From Vulcanimicrobiota bacterium (lineage in GTDB: Bacteria > Vulcanimicrobiota > Vulcanimicrobiia > Vulcanimicrobiales > Vulcanimicrobiaceae), in the NCBI GenBank assembly GCA_003140215.1, contig PLJL01000001.1:688535-752534 (forward strand): DNA of 64,000 nucleotides, given 5' to 3'. Within the stretch, counting starts at the first letter, position 1, and each line of letters starts with the position of its first letter. The notes beneath the pieces were generated by a model. The model worked only from the letters and a program-made list of their open reading frames with translations, was not told the origin of the DNA and did not search any database. Made by a program: the position numbers and the translations under genes. Positions 24,437 through 32,676 of the stretch are shown here, one piece after another.

Positions 24437-25018
24437 GTGAACACGATCTCGTTGGGCTCGCCGGTGTCGTCTGCGATAGCAGCGATGCTCATCGTCCTGC
24501 TCGTCGGAGATTTCGCCTCGACTTTCCTTTATCACGTGCCGCAGCACGTGTGGGGCAAGCTGCACCTGCGGACCCACCACGATCGTCGCCGGTCGTTCTG
24601 GGACCATGCGGTGCTGTCACGCGATCCCGCGGTCCTGCTCGACGGGCTACTCGGTGCGCTCCCCTACCTGGCGCTGGCGCTCCTGTGCTCTGCCGTCTCC
24701 GTCTACGGCGCGGTCGCCGGCCTGGTCCTGGGTCAGGTTCACGTCTGGTGGCGCCACACGACCGACCTGGGCTGGCGCACCCCGGAGTGGGCGCAGCGCC
24801 TCGCCCGAGCCCTCCAGATCGTGCTCCCCGAGGACCACGACGGTCACCACCGGAACCCTGAGGTCGAGTTCGGCGATATTTTCCGCTTCTACGATGCCCC
24901 GGCGCGCGCGATGATCGCAACGCTGCGGGTGTGGACGCCGAAGGCCAAGCGGCGCAGCGCCGCCGTCCGCCGGGCGGCCGCGATGAAGCGCCGCACGGTG
25001 GTCAAGCAGCCAAGCTGA
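24437..25018 (+). CDS. Fatty acid hydroxylase / sterol desaturase-like di-iron membrane protein
   Basis: A 193-residue membrane protein. Its histidines follow the di-iron integral-membrane hydroxylase pattern: His33-x3-His37, His43-x3-His47-His48, His102 and His107, and the C-terminal His134-x2-His137-His138. Hydrophobic segments lie at about 10-32 and 72-100. Such enzymes hydroxylate or desaturate acyl chains or isoprenoids using O2. AAGGA precedes the GTG start. The glycolipid glycosyltransferase begins six bases after its stop, suggesting joint action on a membrane lipid. Substrate unknown. Confidence 0.75.
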   Translation: MNTISLGSPVSSAIAAMLIVLLVGDFASTFLYHVPQHVWGKLHLRTHHDRRRSFWDHAVLSRDPAVLLDGLLGALPYLALALLCSAVSVYGAVAGLVLGQVHVWWRHTTDLGWRTPEWAQRLARALQIVLPEDHDGHHRNPEVEFGDIFRFYDAPARAMIATLRVWTPKAKRRSAAVRRAAAMKRRTVVKQPS

Positions 25019-25024
25019 GGTGGG

Positions 25025-26188
25025 ATGACCAAACGCGTCCTCTTTCTGATCTCCGACACGGGCGGCGGACACCGCGCCGGGGCGCAAGCCGTCGGCGCCG
25101 CCCTCGACGAGATCGACGGAGCGACGCGTTTCGAGTGGCGCATCGACGATATCGCCACCCACTGCACCTTTCCGCTCTCCAAGCTCGGGCCGGCGTATAG
25201 CGCGGCCCTTCGCTATGCTCCGCCGATCTACGGCGCGCTCTACCACGCCACCAACGGCCGGCGCCGCTACAAGACGATCGTGCGGTTCTGCGAGCCGCTC
25301 TACCGGGAGCGGCTGCGCGAGGTCTTCTCGCAATATCAGCCCGACGTGATCGTCTCGGTGCACCCGCTGCTCAACCATGCAGCCCTGCGAGCCCGGGCCG
25401 ACGCCGGGATGCAACAGGTCCCGATCGTCACCGTCATCACCGACCTGGGGCGCGTGCACGAAGGCTGGCTGCTCCCCGAAGCCGATCTGACGGTGGTTCC
25501 GGCCCGCGAGGTCTATCAGCGCGCGATCGAGCGCGGCGTCCCGCCCGAGCGGCTGCGGCTGTTGGGCCATCCGATCCACCCGCGCTTCGAGGACGTCTCG
25601 GGCTCCAAGGCCGAGATCCGCAAGAGCCTGGGGCTGCCGGTCGACGGTACGATCGCCCTGCTCATGGCGGGCGGCGAAGGCGGCGGCAAGCTCCTTCCGA
25701 CCACCCTGGGTCTGGCCAAGGCCGGGCTCGACTTCCACCTCGTCGTAGTGACGGGCCGCAACGCCGCGCTCAAGCAAAAGCTCGAGGAGCTGGCACCGTC
25801 GCTGGCCACGCCGATGACGGTGCTGGGCTTCCGCCACGACGTTCCCGAGCTGATGCGGGCCGCCGACCTGCTGGTCACCAAGGCCGGCCCCGGAACGATC
25901 GCCGAGGCGTCGGTCGCCGAGGTCCCGGTCGTGGTGTACGACTACGTCCCGGGCCAGGAGCGCGGCAACCTGGACTACGTTCGAACCAACGGGATCGGCG
26001 TGGTCGCCTTGAGCACGGCCGAGGTGGTTTCGTCGGTCGCGCGGATCGTGCACAACCAGGAGCGCTTGGCCAAGATGCGGTCCCAGCAGATCGCGATCGC
26101 GCCGCGCGGCAGCTCGCGCCGCATCGCCGAGCTCATCGCGCAGATCTCGGTCAGCGGCCGCCGACCGACCATCCCCGCCGCCGGTTAA
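25025..26188 (+). CDS. MGDG synthase-like glycosyltransferase (GT28)
   Basis: A 387-residue GT-B fold enzyme. The N-terminal ISDTGGGHRAGAQAVG is the signature of monogalactosyl/monoglucosyl-diacylglycerol synthases, and the C-terminal TKAGPGTIAEASVAEVPVVVYDYVPGQE binds the nucleotide sugar. It probably transfers a hexose from a UDP-sugar to diacylglycerol or a related lipid at the inner membrane. The gene is sandwiched tightly between a di-iron hydroxylase-like protein and an M20 amidohydrolase (three bases), forming one transcription unit. Confidence 0.88.
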   Translation: MTKRVLFLISDTGGGHRAGAQAVGAALDEIDGATRFEWRIDDIATHCTFPLSKLGPAYSAALRYAPPIYGALYHATNGRRRYKTIVRFCEPLYRERLREVFSQYQPDVIVSVHPLLNHAALRARADAGMQQVPIVTVITDLGRVHEGWLLPEADLTVVPAREVYQRAIERGVPPERLRLLGHPIHPRFEDVSGSKAEIRKSLGLPVDGTIALLMAGGEGGGKLLPTTLGLAKAGLDFHLVVVTGRNAALKQKLEELAPSLATPMTVLGFRHDVPELMRAADLLVTKAGPGTIAEASVAEVPVVVYDYVPGQERGNLDYVRTNGIGVVALSTAEVVSSVARIVHNQERLAKMRSQQIAIAPRGSSRRIAELIAQISVSGRRPTIPAAG

Positions 26189-26191
26189 ACC

Positions 26192-27379
26192 GTGGCCCCG
26201 CCGACCCTGGCGATCGACGTCCCGGCGGAGGTCGCGGCCGAGGTCGTTGCGACCCGGCGCGATCTGCACGAGCACCCCGAGCTGGGCTTCGAGGAGCACC
26301 GCACCGCCGCACTGGTCGCGGACCGCCTGCGTGAGCTGGGTTTCGAGGTCCACACCGGGATCGGCCAAACCGGGGTGGTCGGCGTCCTGCGCGGTGCGCG
26401 CTCAGGCAAGACGATCATGCTGCGCGCCGACATGGACGCACTGCCTATCGACGAGGAGAACCTCGTCCCGTACCGCTCGCGCACGGCGGAACATATGCAC
26501 GCCTGCGGCCACGACGGCCACGTCGCGATGCTGCTCGGCGCCGCGCGGATCGTCATGTCGCGCCGCGACGACGTCGCGGGGACGGTGTGTTTTCTGTTTC
26601 AGCCGGCGGAAGAAGGCAAGGGCGGCGCGCGGGCGATGGTCGAGGACGGCGTGCTCGAGCGTTTCGGGATCGAGCGCGCCTACGGATTGCATTTGGCGTC
26701 CGTGCATCCGGTCGGGCAGATCGGCTTTCACGAAGGCGCATTTTACGCGTCGAGCGACTCGATCGAGATCACCGTCGAAGGCAAGGGCGGTCACGGCGCG
26801 TCGCCTCACTTGTCGATCGATCCAATCTACGTCGCCTCACAGTTCGTCGTCGCGCTGCAACAGATCGTCTCGCGCAACGTCGATCCCATCGAGCCCGCGG
26901 TCGTAACGATCGGTTCGTTTCACGGCGGCACGACGCACAACGTGATTCCCAGCCGTGTGCGCCTGCTCGGCACCGTGCGCGCGTTCGACGCCGGCGTGCG
27001 CGCGAAGATGGCCGAACGCATCGAGCGCGTGCTGCGCGGCATCTGCGAAAGCTCCGGCGCGACCTACACGTTCGAATACCTGTGGCGTTATCCGGTCACG
27101 ACCAACGACGTCGAGCAAACGCGCTACGTGAAGGCGCTCGCCGGGCGCGTCGTGAGCCTCGGCCGTGTGGCCGACGTGCCCAAGCTCATGGGTGCGGAGG
27201 ACTTCTCGTTCTTTGCCGAGCGCGTGCCGGCGTGCTTCTTCACGATCGGCAGCAACGGCGGGCCGGACAGCGCCTGGCCGCACCACCACGCCCGCTTCGA
27301 TATCGACGAGGCGGCGCTGCAAACCGGCGTGCGCATGATGATCGCGCTCGCGCTCGACGCGCCGCTGCACGCTCCCTAA
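26192..27379 (+). CDS. M20D amidohydrolase (IAA-amino acid hydrolase / N-acyl-amino acid deacylase type)
   Basis: A 395-residue zinc- or manganese-dependent amidohydrolase starting at GTG. Family motifs: RRDLHEHPELGFEEHRTA (22-39), the metal-binding MHACGHDGH (102-110, with Cys105 and His107), FQPAEEGKGGARAMVEDG, and LMGAEDFSFFAERVPACFF near the end. M20D members remove N-acyl groups from amino acids. Placement three bases after a glycolipid glycosyltransferase suggests a lipid- or acyl-linked substrate, which is speculative. Confidence 0.9.
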   Translation: MAPPTLAIDVPAEVAAEVVATRRDLHEHPELGFEEHRTAALVADRLRELGFEVHTGIGQTGVVGVLRGARSGKTIMLRADMDALPIDEENLVPYRSRTAEHMHACGHDGHVAMLLGAARIVMSRRDDVAGTVCFLFQPAEEGKGGARAMVEDGVLERFGIERAYGLHLASVHPVGQIGFHEGAFYASSDSIEITVEGKGGHGASPHLSIDPIYVASQFVVALQQIVSRNVDPIEPAVVTIGSFHGGTTHNVIPSRVRLLGTVRAFDAGVRAKMAERIERVLRGICESSGATYTFEYLWRYPVTTNDVEQTRYVKALAGRVVSLGRVADVPKLMGAEDFSFFAERVPACFFTIGSNGGPDSAWPHHHARFDIDEAALQTGVRMMIALALDAPLHAP

Positions 27380-27413
27380 GCGGCGTGCACGCCGGCGTTC
27401 GCCCGATCGGGCG

Positions 27414-27638
27414 TCAGTTGAACGACGGGGCGCGCCGGCGTTCGGCCAGCTCGGCGGGCGGGCGCGGATAGCACCGGCCCATAATCTCGCGTAGCGTCGT
27501 TCGGCAGCCGCAGGTGCGCGAGGGCGCACTGCGTCCGAGCATCAGGGCCCGGCATCCGTCGAGAAAGTGCAGCGAGGCGCGATGGCCGCAATCCTCGCAG
27601 ATAGGCGGCAGCAGGGCCGCTACGTTGGGCTCGCTCAC
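27414..27638 (-). CDS. Small Cys-rich (zinc ribbon-like) protein
   Basis: A 74-residue protein starting at GTG. Cysteines at 14, 17, 29, 43, 45 and 56, arranged as CEDC, a single Cys, CGC and a final Cys, could bind one or two zinc ions. No family is recognised. The only -10-like hexamer (CATACT, 27651-27646 on this strand) is seven bases from the start codon, so the mRNA may be leaderless. Three 11-base-spaced repeats lie just upstream. It converges on the M20D gene. Confidence 0.6.
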   Translation of the reverse strand: MSEPNVAALLPPICEDCGHRASLHFLDGCRALMLGRSAPSRTCGCRTTLREIMGRCYPRPPAELAERRRAPSFN

Positions 27639-27671
27639 AGCTCGGAGTATGGCGGCCGGGACTTTCGGGGC

Positions 27672-27701
27672 GCTTACGGTTCGCTTACGGCGGGCTTACG
27701 G
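27672..27701 (-). promoter_or_regulatory. Three direct repeats with 11-bp period (response-regulator-like box)
   Basis: GCTTACGG occurs at 27672, 27683 and 27694, exactly one helical turn apart. Read as 7-bp CTTACGG units with 4-bp spacers, this has the geometry of Pho boxes and other OmpR/PhoB-family operators. It lies 34-63 bases upstream of the small zinc-ribbon gene, 20 bases from its CATACT -10-like hexamer, and overlaps the remnant SDR gene's 3' end. Binding by a regulator is inferred from geometry only. Confidence 0.5.
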
Positions 27702-27886
27702 CGCCGGGGGTCCGGCGCGCGGGGCTTGCAGCTTTGCGACCATGCGCGGGGCTAGGCGCCGCGGCAGCAGCCGCGTCAGCCACGGCAGCGCCTTGTTCGC
27801 CAGCCCCGGAATGGCCAGGACACGCGCGCCAGCTCCAGCCCGATCCCGCCGGAGGCGCCGGTGACCAGCGCCGTACCACGGGCCAC
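27696..27886 (-). pseudogene. Short-chain dehydrogenase/reductase remnant with large internal deletion
   Basis: From a GTG at 27886 (AAGG upstream, six bases after the ROK gene stop) the frame reads ARGTALVTGASGGIGLELAR, the SDR cofactor-binding N-terminus with TGxxxGIG. It then shifts. In the neighbouring frame the DNA continues directly as LAIPGLANKALPWLTRLLPR and on to a TAA at 27696, which resembles the extreme C-terminus of SDR enzymes. About 200 central residues, including the YxxxK active site, are missing, and the junction is frameshifted. The product cannot be functional. It was probably the last gene of the ROK operon. Confidence 0.75.
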
Positions 27887-27891
27887 GCGCC

Positions 27892-28905
27892 TTACGCCAC
27901 GATCTGACCGGCCGCGGCCGGCGTTGCGCGCGCGATCAAGCCGCCGCGCATCGCTGCGGTCGCCGCGCCGACCGCGCCCGCATCATTGCCCAGCGTCGCG
28001 CGCACGATCCGCGTCGTGCCGCGCGGCACCATCGTGGTGCGCGCTTCCACCAGCGGCTTGACGTGTTCGAGCATGAAATCTCCGGCGCTCGAAACGCCGC
28101 CGCCCAGCGCGATGACCTCGGGATTGACGAACGCGATCACGTTGGAGAGGCCCAGCGCCAAGTCTTCACAGTACGCGCTCCAAGCGGCAACGGCATGCGC
28201 GTCGCCGCGTTGCGCCGCCTTGCGGATTCGCTTCGACCCCAGCCGGTCGCGCCAGGGCCGCGGATCGTCGTCCTTGGGCGGGTCCAGCAGCGCGCTGCGC
28301 GGGAACGACGGCGCGAGACGAAACGCGTGCCGAATCAGCCCCGTCCCGGAAGCCTGCGCTTCGAAGCAGCCGACTTTCCCGCAGGCGCAGATGAAACCGG
28401 TGTCGGGACGGATGGTATGGTGACCGATCTCTCCGGCGCCCATCTGGTGGCCCAGCGAAAGCGCCCCCTGTGCGACGATGCCGCCCCCGATCCCCGTCCC
28501 GAGGGTCAACAGGACGAAGTCCTGCGTTCCCTGGCCGACGCCGTGCGCGTACTCGCCCAGCGTCGCGCAACGCGCATCGTTGGCGACGAAGACGGGGTAC
28601 TTCGGAAACGCATCGCGCACGCGCTGACCGAGCGGCACGTTCTCCCAACCGAAGTTGGGCGAGTAGCGGATCGTGCCGCTCGACGGGTCGATGTTGCCCG
28701 GCGAACCGATGCCGATGCCGGCGACGTCGTGCTTGGTCGCCGCGATCGCGCTGCGGACGACGTCGGCGAGCGCCGCGATCACCGCGGCAGGATCGTGGTC
28801 CTCGATCTCGTGCTCGAACCGGGCGTGGATGAGTCCGGCCTCGTCGACCGCGGCCGCCATCACGTGCGAGCCGCCCAGATCGACGCCGATCGCCGCGCGC
28901 GCCAT
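27892..28905 (-). CDS. ROK-family sugar kinase (glucokinase-like)
   Basis: A 337-residue cytosolic kinase. The phosphate-binding AIGVDLGGSHVMAAAVD (from residue 5), NDARCATLGEY, and the second phosphate loop LLTLGTGIGGGIV are present. The ROK zinc site is GEIGHHTIRPDTGFICACGKVGCFEAQASG, with the His and three Cys. A glucokinase role is most likely, but N-acylhexosamine kinases share these features. Its ATG overlaps the stop of the upstream exported-protein gene by one base (TGATG), and the SDR remnant follows. Confidence 0.9.
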   Translation of the reverse strand: MARAAIGVDLGGSHVMAAAVDEAGLIHARFEHEIEDHDPAAVIAALADVVRSAIAATKHDVAGIGIGSPGNIDPSSGTIRYSPNFGWENVPLGQRVRDAFPKYPVFVANDARCATLGEYAHGVGQGTQDFVLLTLGTGIGGGIVAQGALSLGHQMGAGEIGHHTIRPDTGFICACGKVGCFEAQASGTGLIRHAFRLAPSFPRSALLDPPKDDDPRPWRDRLGSKRIRKAAQRGDAHAVAAWSAYCEDLALGLSNVIAFVNPEVIALGGGVSSAGDFMLEHVKPLVEARTTMVPRGTTRIVRATLGNDAGAVGAATAAMRGGLIARATPAAAGQIVA

Positions 28906-29531
28906 CAGTGCGGCGCCGCCGTCGCAGCCGGCGCCGGAGTCGGCGGAGCGACGCCCGCCGGGGCCTCGATCGTGTTGGCCGGATCGTTCCAGCGGTCGTA
29001 GGTGACGCGCAACGGCGCCGACACGCCGAGCACCACGATCGTGCAAGCGCGCGGGCGATAGGTCGCCTTGTCGTAGGTGCACTCCATCGAGCCGTTGAGC
29101 TGCGTGTTTCCCTGCGCTTGCGAGCTGAACGCGCCCCAGGTGGTGTCGGACTCCGTGCGGTCGGGCAGCGGCCGCAGGGGCGTATCGGCGGCACCCATAT
29201 ACAACCGGTTCTTGCGCGTGCGTTTGACCGGCGGGATCGCGTAGGACTGCCAAACACCGTCGGCTCCGCGGTAGTACATGCTCGTTCCGACGACCACCGA
29301 CTCCGACGCGACGCCGCCCAGCGTGGAGAGGATCCGGACCCGGTCTTGACCGACCGCAAGGATGTCCAGGCTCACGCCGGGGCCCAGGACGGCGATCCGG
29401 TAGGAGGCGGCGCCGGTTATCGCGCCGTCGACCTTGGCGGAAAGCGTCGCGGCGTCGTCGGCCGCCGCCGGTGAGCGCGAGCCCGCGACGAGAACGATGG
29501 CGAGCGCGCCGACCGACCAGATCCTGTGCAT
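28905..29531 (-). CDS. Exported hypothetical protein
   Basis: A 208-residue protein. A signal peptide (about 1-24, HRIWSVGALAIVLVAGSRSPAAA) precedes a domain rich in beta-type residues (SLDILAVGQDRVRILSTLGG, VVVGTSMYYRGADGVWQSY) and a Pro/Ala-rich tail. It is probably periplasmic and perhaps LolA-like in overall design, but no family is assigned. The ATG at 29531 is chosen because it opens the signal peptide. It overlaps the ROK kinase start by one base. Confidence 0.75.
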   Translation of the reverse strand: MHRIWSVGALAIVLVAGSRSPAAADDAATLSAKVDGAITGAASYRIAVLGPGVSLDILAVGQDRVRILSTLGGVASESVVVGTSMYYRGADGVWQSYAIPPVKRTRKNRLYMGAADTPLRPLPDRTESDTTWGAFSSQAQGNTQLNGSMECTYDKATYRPRACTIVVLGVSAPLRVTYDRWNDPANTIEAPAGVAPPTPAPAATAAPH

Positions 29532-29658
29532 GCCGTTCGATTCCCGGCCCACCGCATCCGATCCGCCGTCCGCCCGGCACGGCGTCCTCGGGGTTCGCCG
29601 GGAGAGCGGGGCGAGCGAGCCGCCGGGTTCGTGCGGCGTCGACCCCGAACCATGCCGC

Positions 29659-30384
29659 ATGCAAGAGACGATCGATCTCATCGGACACCGCGAGCTTCGC
29701 AACCTTCAGCGCTACACGCGAGAGACCGGTCAGCCGACAAAGCTGAGCGACCTCGATCTCGAGCCGATGACCAGCTTCCAGTCAATTGAGATCGACGAAG
29801 AGCACGTCACGATCCACTACAACAAGACGACGAAGCGCCGCTACAACGCCAACGAAGTCACCCACAAAGAGTGGGTGTACAAATACAACGACGACCCCGA
29901 GTACGTCGAGGCGCTGCGCCGCGTGATCGAGCTGTCGCGCAAGCATCTCTACGATCTTCCCGAGAACCTGGCGTGCCCGCCGGGCTGCGCCGAGTGCTGC
30001 AGCGGCTACGAGCCGTTCGTCAGCCGCGTCGACGTGCAGCGCATCGCCGACCACCTCAAGATGTCCTACGACGACGTGATGAACGAATACGTCGTCAAGC
30101 GCGATTCGGCCGACGGCTTCAGCGTCGGCTGGCTGCGCAAGGTCGACGCGAAGGGCGCATCCAGCGAGGACACCACGGACAAATGCGTGTTCCTGATGGG
30201 ATCGCGCTCGGGTCGCTACTATTGCGGGATCTACCAGGCGCGCCCGGCCGACTGCGGCGCGTTCACCCCGATCGGCTGCGAGGACGTGGACACGGCGCTT
30301 CCGCGCCGCGGCGAGTACAAGCCCGGACGACCGTTCGAGCCCAACCGCAAGCGCGCTGCGCGCAACGGACGCATGTCGAAGTGA
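29659..30384 (+). CDS. YkgJ-family cysteine cluster protein
   Basis: A 241-residue protein with the zinc/iron-chelating YkgJ domain. The first Cys set is CPPGCAECC (Cys106, 110, 113, 114). The second comprises the Cys residues in DKCVFLMG, YYCGIYQARPADCGAF and IGCED. The 100-residue N-terminal part is charged and unassigned. YkgJ proteins have been linked to metal binding, but their reaction is unknown. The stop TGA overlaps the GTG start of the next gene (GTGA), so the two are translationally coupled. Confidence 0.85.
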   Translation: MQETIDLIGHRELRNLQRYTRETGQPTKLSDLDLEPMTSFQSIEIDEEHVTIHYNKTTKRRYNANEVTHKEWVYKYNDDPEYVEALRRVIELSRKHLYDLPENLACPPGCAECCSGYEPFVSRVDVQRIADHLKMSYDDVMNEYVVKRDSADGFSVGWLRKVDAKGASSEDTTDKCVFLMGSRSGRYYCGIYQARPADCGAFTPIGCEDVDTALPRRGEYKPGRPFEPNRKRAARNGRMSK

Positions 30385-31976
30385 CCGACCGCGCGCCGTA
30401 TGACGCTATCGTCATCGGCGGCGGTCACAACGGTCTGGTCACGGCGTGCTACCTGGCGCGCGCGAAGTGGAAGGTGCTCGTCGTGGAGCGCCGCTACATC
30501 GTCGGCGGGGCGTGCGTTACCGAAGAGAACATCTTCCCGGGATACAAAGTCTCGACCGCGGCCTACGTCAACAGTCTGTTCCGACCCGAGATCATTCGCG
30601 ACTTGCACCTGCGCGACTACGGCTTCCAGCTGCTCGAGCGCAACCCGTCGTCGTTCTCTCCCTTCGCCGGCGGCCGCTACCTCATGCTCGGCGCGGACCC
30701 GGCGTTCAACGAACGCGAGATCGCCAAGTTCAGCCCGGCCGACGCTCAGAGTTACCCGAGGTATCTGGCGATGCTCGAGCGCGTCGCCGCGGTGATCGAG
30801 CCGACCCTGACCCAAACCCCGCCCAATCCGGTGCGCCCGGGGATCGGCGACCTGCTGGCGCTGGGGCGGCTCGGCCTGGGCGCGAAGCGGCTCGACGGAG
30901 CGCTGGGCGAGGCGGTCGAGATCCTGACCGGCGCAGCGCGGCCGATCCTCGATCGCTGGTTCGAATCCGAAGAGCTCAAGGCAACGCTGGCGACCGACGC
31001 GATCATCGGCGCGTTCGCCGCACCGTCGATGCCCGGCACGGCGTACGTCCTGTTCCACCACGTCATGGGCGAGACCAACGGCGCGCGCGGCGTCTGGAGC
31101 TACGTCAAGGGCGGGATGGGCGGGCTCACCCAAGCGCTGGCGCGCGCCGCGACCGAGCTCGGTGTCGAGATCCGCACCGAAGCCGAGGTGACGCGCATCC
31201 TGGTCGAAAACGGGGCCGCCACCGGCGTGGTCTTGGCCAACGGTGACGAGCTGCGCGCGCAGCACGTCGCCAGCGGCGTCGACTGCCGGTTGACGTTCGA
31301 GACCTTCCTCGAGCCGCATCAGCTGCCCGCGGAGTTTCTCGCCGAGATCAGGCGTATCGACTACAGCAGCGCCTCGGTGAAGATCAACGTCGCACTCTCC
31401 GCGCTTCCGAACTTCAGCGCGTGTCCGGGGAGCGAGGCCGGACCGCAGCACCGCGGAACGATCCATCTCTGCCCGGATCAAGATTACATCGAGCGCAGCT
31501 ACGACGAAGCGAAATACGGTGTCCCGTCGTCGCGCCCGGTCGTCGAGTGTACGATCCCGTCAGCGGTCGACCCGACCGTCGCGCCCGCGGGGCTCCACCT
31601 CATGTCGATGTTCTGTCAGTATGCGCCGTATCGGCTGCGCGACGGGCACTGGGACGACGCCGCACGGAACGCCTTCGCCGACAGCTGCTTCGACGTGGTG
31701 GAAGAGTACGCACCGGGCTTCAATGCCACGGTGCTCAATCGCCAGGTGCTCAGCCCGGTCGACATCGAGGCGACTTTCGGGCTCACCGGCGGCAACATTT
31801 TTCAGGGGTCGATGAGTCTGAACAAGTTGTTCATGTTTCGTCCCGTGCCGGGCTACGCTAACTACCGCACGCCGATCAAGCGGCTCTTCCTGTGCGGATC
31901 GGCGGCGCACCCCGGCGGCGGCGTGATGGGCGCATCGGGCTGGAACGCCGCCCGCGAAATGCTCAAAAGCCGCTGA
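30381..31976 (+). CDS. Phytoene dehydrogenase-like FAD-dependent oxidoreductase
   Basis: A 531-residue flavoprotein of the amine-oxidase/phytoene-desaturase superfamily. The FAD-binding VIGGGHNGLVTACYLARAK (from 11) and VVERRYIVGGACVTEE sit at the N-terminus, and LFLCGSAAHPGGGVMGASG closes the FAD site at the C-terminus. The overall pattern is that of the PYROXD2-like/CrtI-related branch, which is not necessarily carotenogenic; no crtB or other carotenoid gene is nearby. GTG start, overlapping the YkgJ gene by four bases. A Cys-cluster protein may serve as partner or maturation factor, which is conjecture. Confidence 0.88.
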   Translation: MTDRAPYDAIVIGGGHNGLVTACYLARAKWKVLVVERRYIVGGACVTEENIFPGYKVSTAAYVNSLFRPEIIRDLHLRDYGFQLLERNPSSFSPFAGGRYLMLGADPAFNEREIAKFSPADAQSYPRYLAMLERVAAVIEPTLTQTPPNPVRPGIGDLLALGRLGLGAKRLDGALGEAVEILTGAARPILDRWFESEELKATLATDAIIGAFAAPSMPGTAYVLFHHVMGETNGARGVWSYVKGGMGGLTQALARAATELGVEIRTEAEVTRILVENGAATGVVLANGDELRAQHVASGVDCRLTFETFLEPHQLPAEFLAEIRRIDYSSASVKINVALSALPNFSACPGSEAGPQHRGTIHLCPDQDYIERSYDEAKYGVPSSRPVVECTIPSAVDPTVAPAGLHLMSMFCQYAPYRLRDGHWDDAARNAFADSCFDVVEEYAPGFNATVLNRQVLSPVDIEATFGLTGGNIFQGSMSLNKLFMFRPVPGYANYRTPIKRLFLCGSAAHPGGGVMGASGWNAAREMLKSR

Positions 31977-32074
31977 CGCCGCACGCCTGCGTTCGCCGAA
32001 ACGGCGCGAGAGAGGCGGCGGTCGCGGCGAAGCGGAAGGCGGTTTCCTCGACCACTTTTCGGAGGCATCATTCG

Positions 32075-32560
32075 ATGAAATTCCACCTTTCCACGGCCGC
32101 CCTCGGCGCGGCGCTCGTGTTCGCCGCGACCGTACCGGTCGGCGCGCAAGGCACCGGCGGTTCGCCCGGCCACATGAGCAAAAAGCCCGCCATGATGATG
32201 GCCGGGCCGCATCAGGTCACGGTCGCGCTCAAAGCCCTCAACGGCTCGGGCGAGTCCGGCAAGGCCGTTCTCAAGGACACGGCGGGCGGTCTGTCGGTGA
32301 TGCTCACGCTGACCGGCGGCCCCGCCGGCGTAGCCCAGCCCGCGCACATCCACAAAGGCACCTGCGCGAAGCTCGACCCCAAGCCCGAGTACCCATTGAC
32401 CAGCGTGGTCGGCGGCGTGTCGAAGACCACCGTCCCCGGCGTGACGATCGCGACGCTGCTGGCCAGCCCCAACGCGATCAACGTCCACAAGTCTGCCAAG
32501 GCGATCCCGACCTACGTGTCATGCGGCGACATCGCTGCAATGAAGCACGGGTCGATGTAA
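32075..32560 (+). CDS. Exported CHRD/SOD-like protein, copy 1
   Basis: A 161-residue protein with a signal peptide (to about residue 24, VPVGAQG) and a single beta-rich domain. Hallmarks are VALKALNGSGESGKAVLKD, QPAHIHKGTCAKLDPKPEYPL, INVHKSAK and TYVSCGDI. The HIHxGTC and NVHKS histidines and the two Cys resemble Cu/Zn-SOD or CHRD-type folds, but a full SOD metal site is not evident. GGAGG precedes the ATG. A strong terminator and a diverged tandem copy follow. Confidence 0.78.
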   Translation: MKFHLSTAALGAALVFAATVPVGAQGTGGSPGHMSKKPAMMMAGPHQVTVALKALNGSGESGKAVLKDTAGGLSVMLTLTGGPAGVAQPAHIHKGTCAKLDPKPEYPLTSVVGGVSKTTVPGVTIATLLASPNAINVHKSAKAIPTYVSCGDIAAMKHGSM

Positions 32561-32581
32561 CGGTTTCTTGACCCATCCTGC

Positions 32582-32614
32582 GAGGGGGCCGTCGTTGCGG
32601 TCCCCTCTTTTTTT
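32582..32614 (+). terminator. Rho-independent terminator between the tandem exported paralogs
   Basis: GAGGGGGCCG (32582-32591) pairs with CGGTCCCCTC (32598-32607), with one G-U wobble, around a 6-base loop. Seven T residues follow (32608-32614). It ends transcription of the first copy 22 bases after its stop, so the second copy likely has its own promoter or depends on read-through. Confidence 0.92.
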
Positions 32615-32676
32615 CGCAGGCTGAGGACAGCGTGCCGCGAAGGGATGCCAACTCGCTTCTAGTGGGAGGTTTTCGC

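Noticed and set aside
27400-27413. Perfect palindrome CGCCCGATCGGGCG between the M20D and zinc-ribbon genes as a terminator
   Set aside because: No T-tract on either side and almost no loop; such short GC palindromes are expected by chance in this composition.
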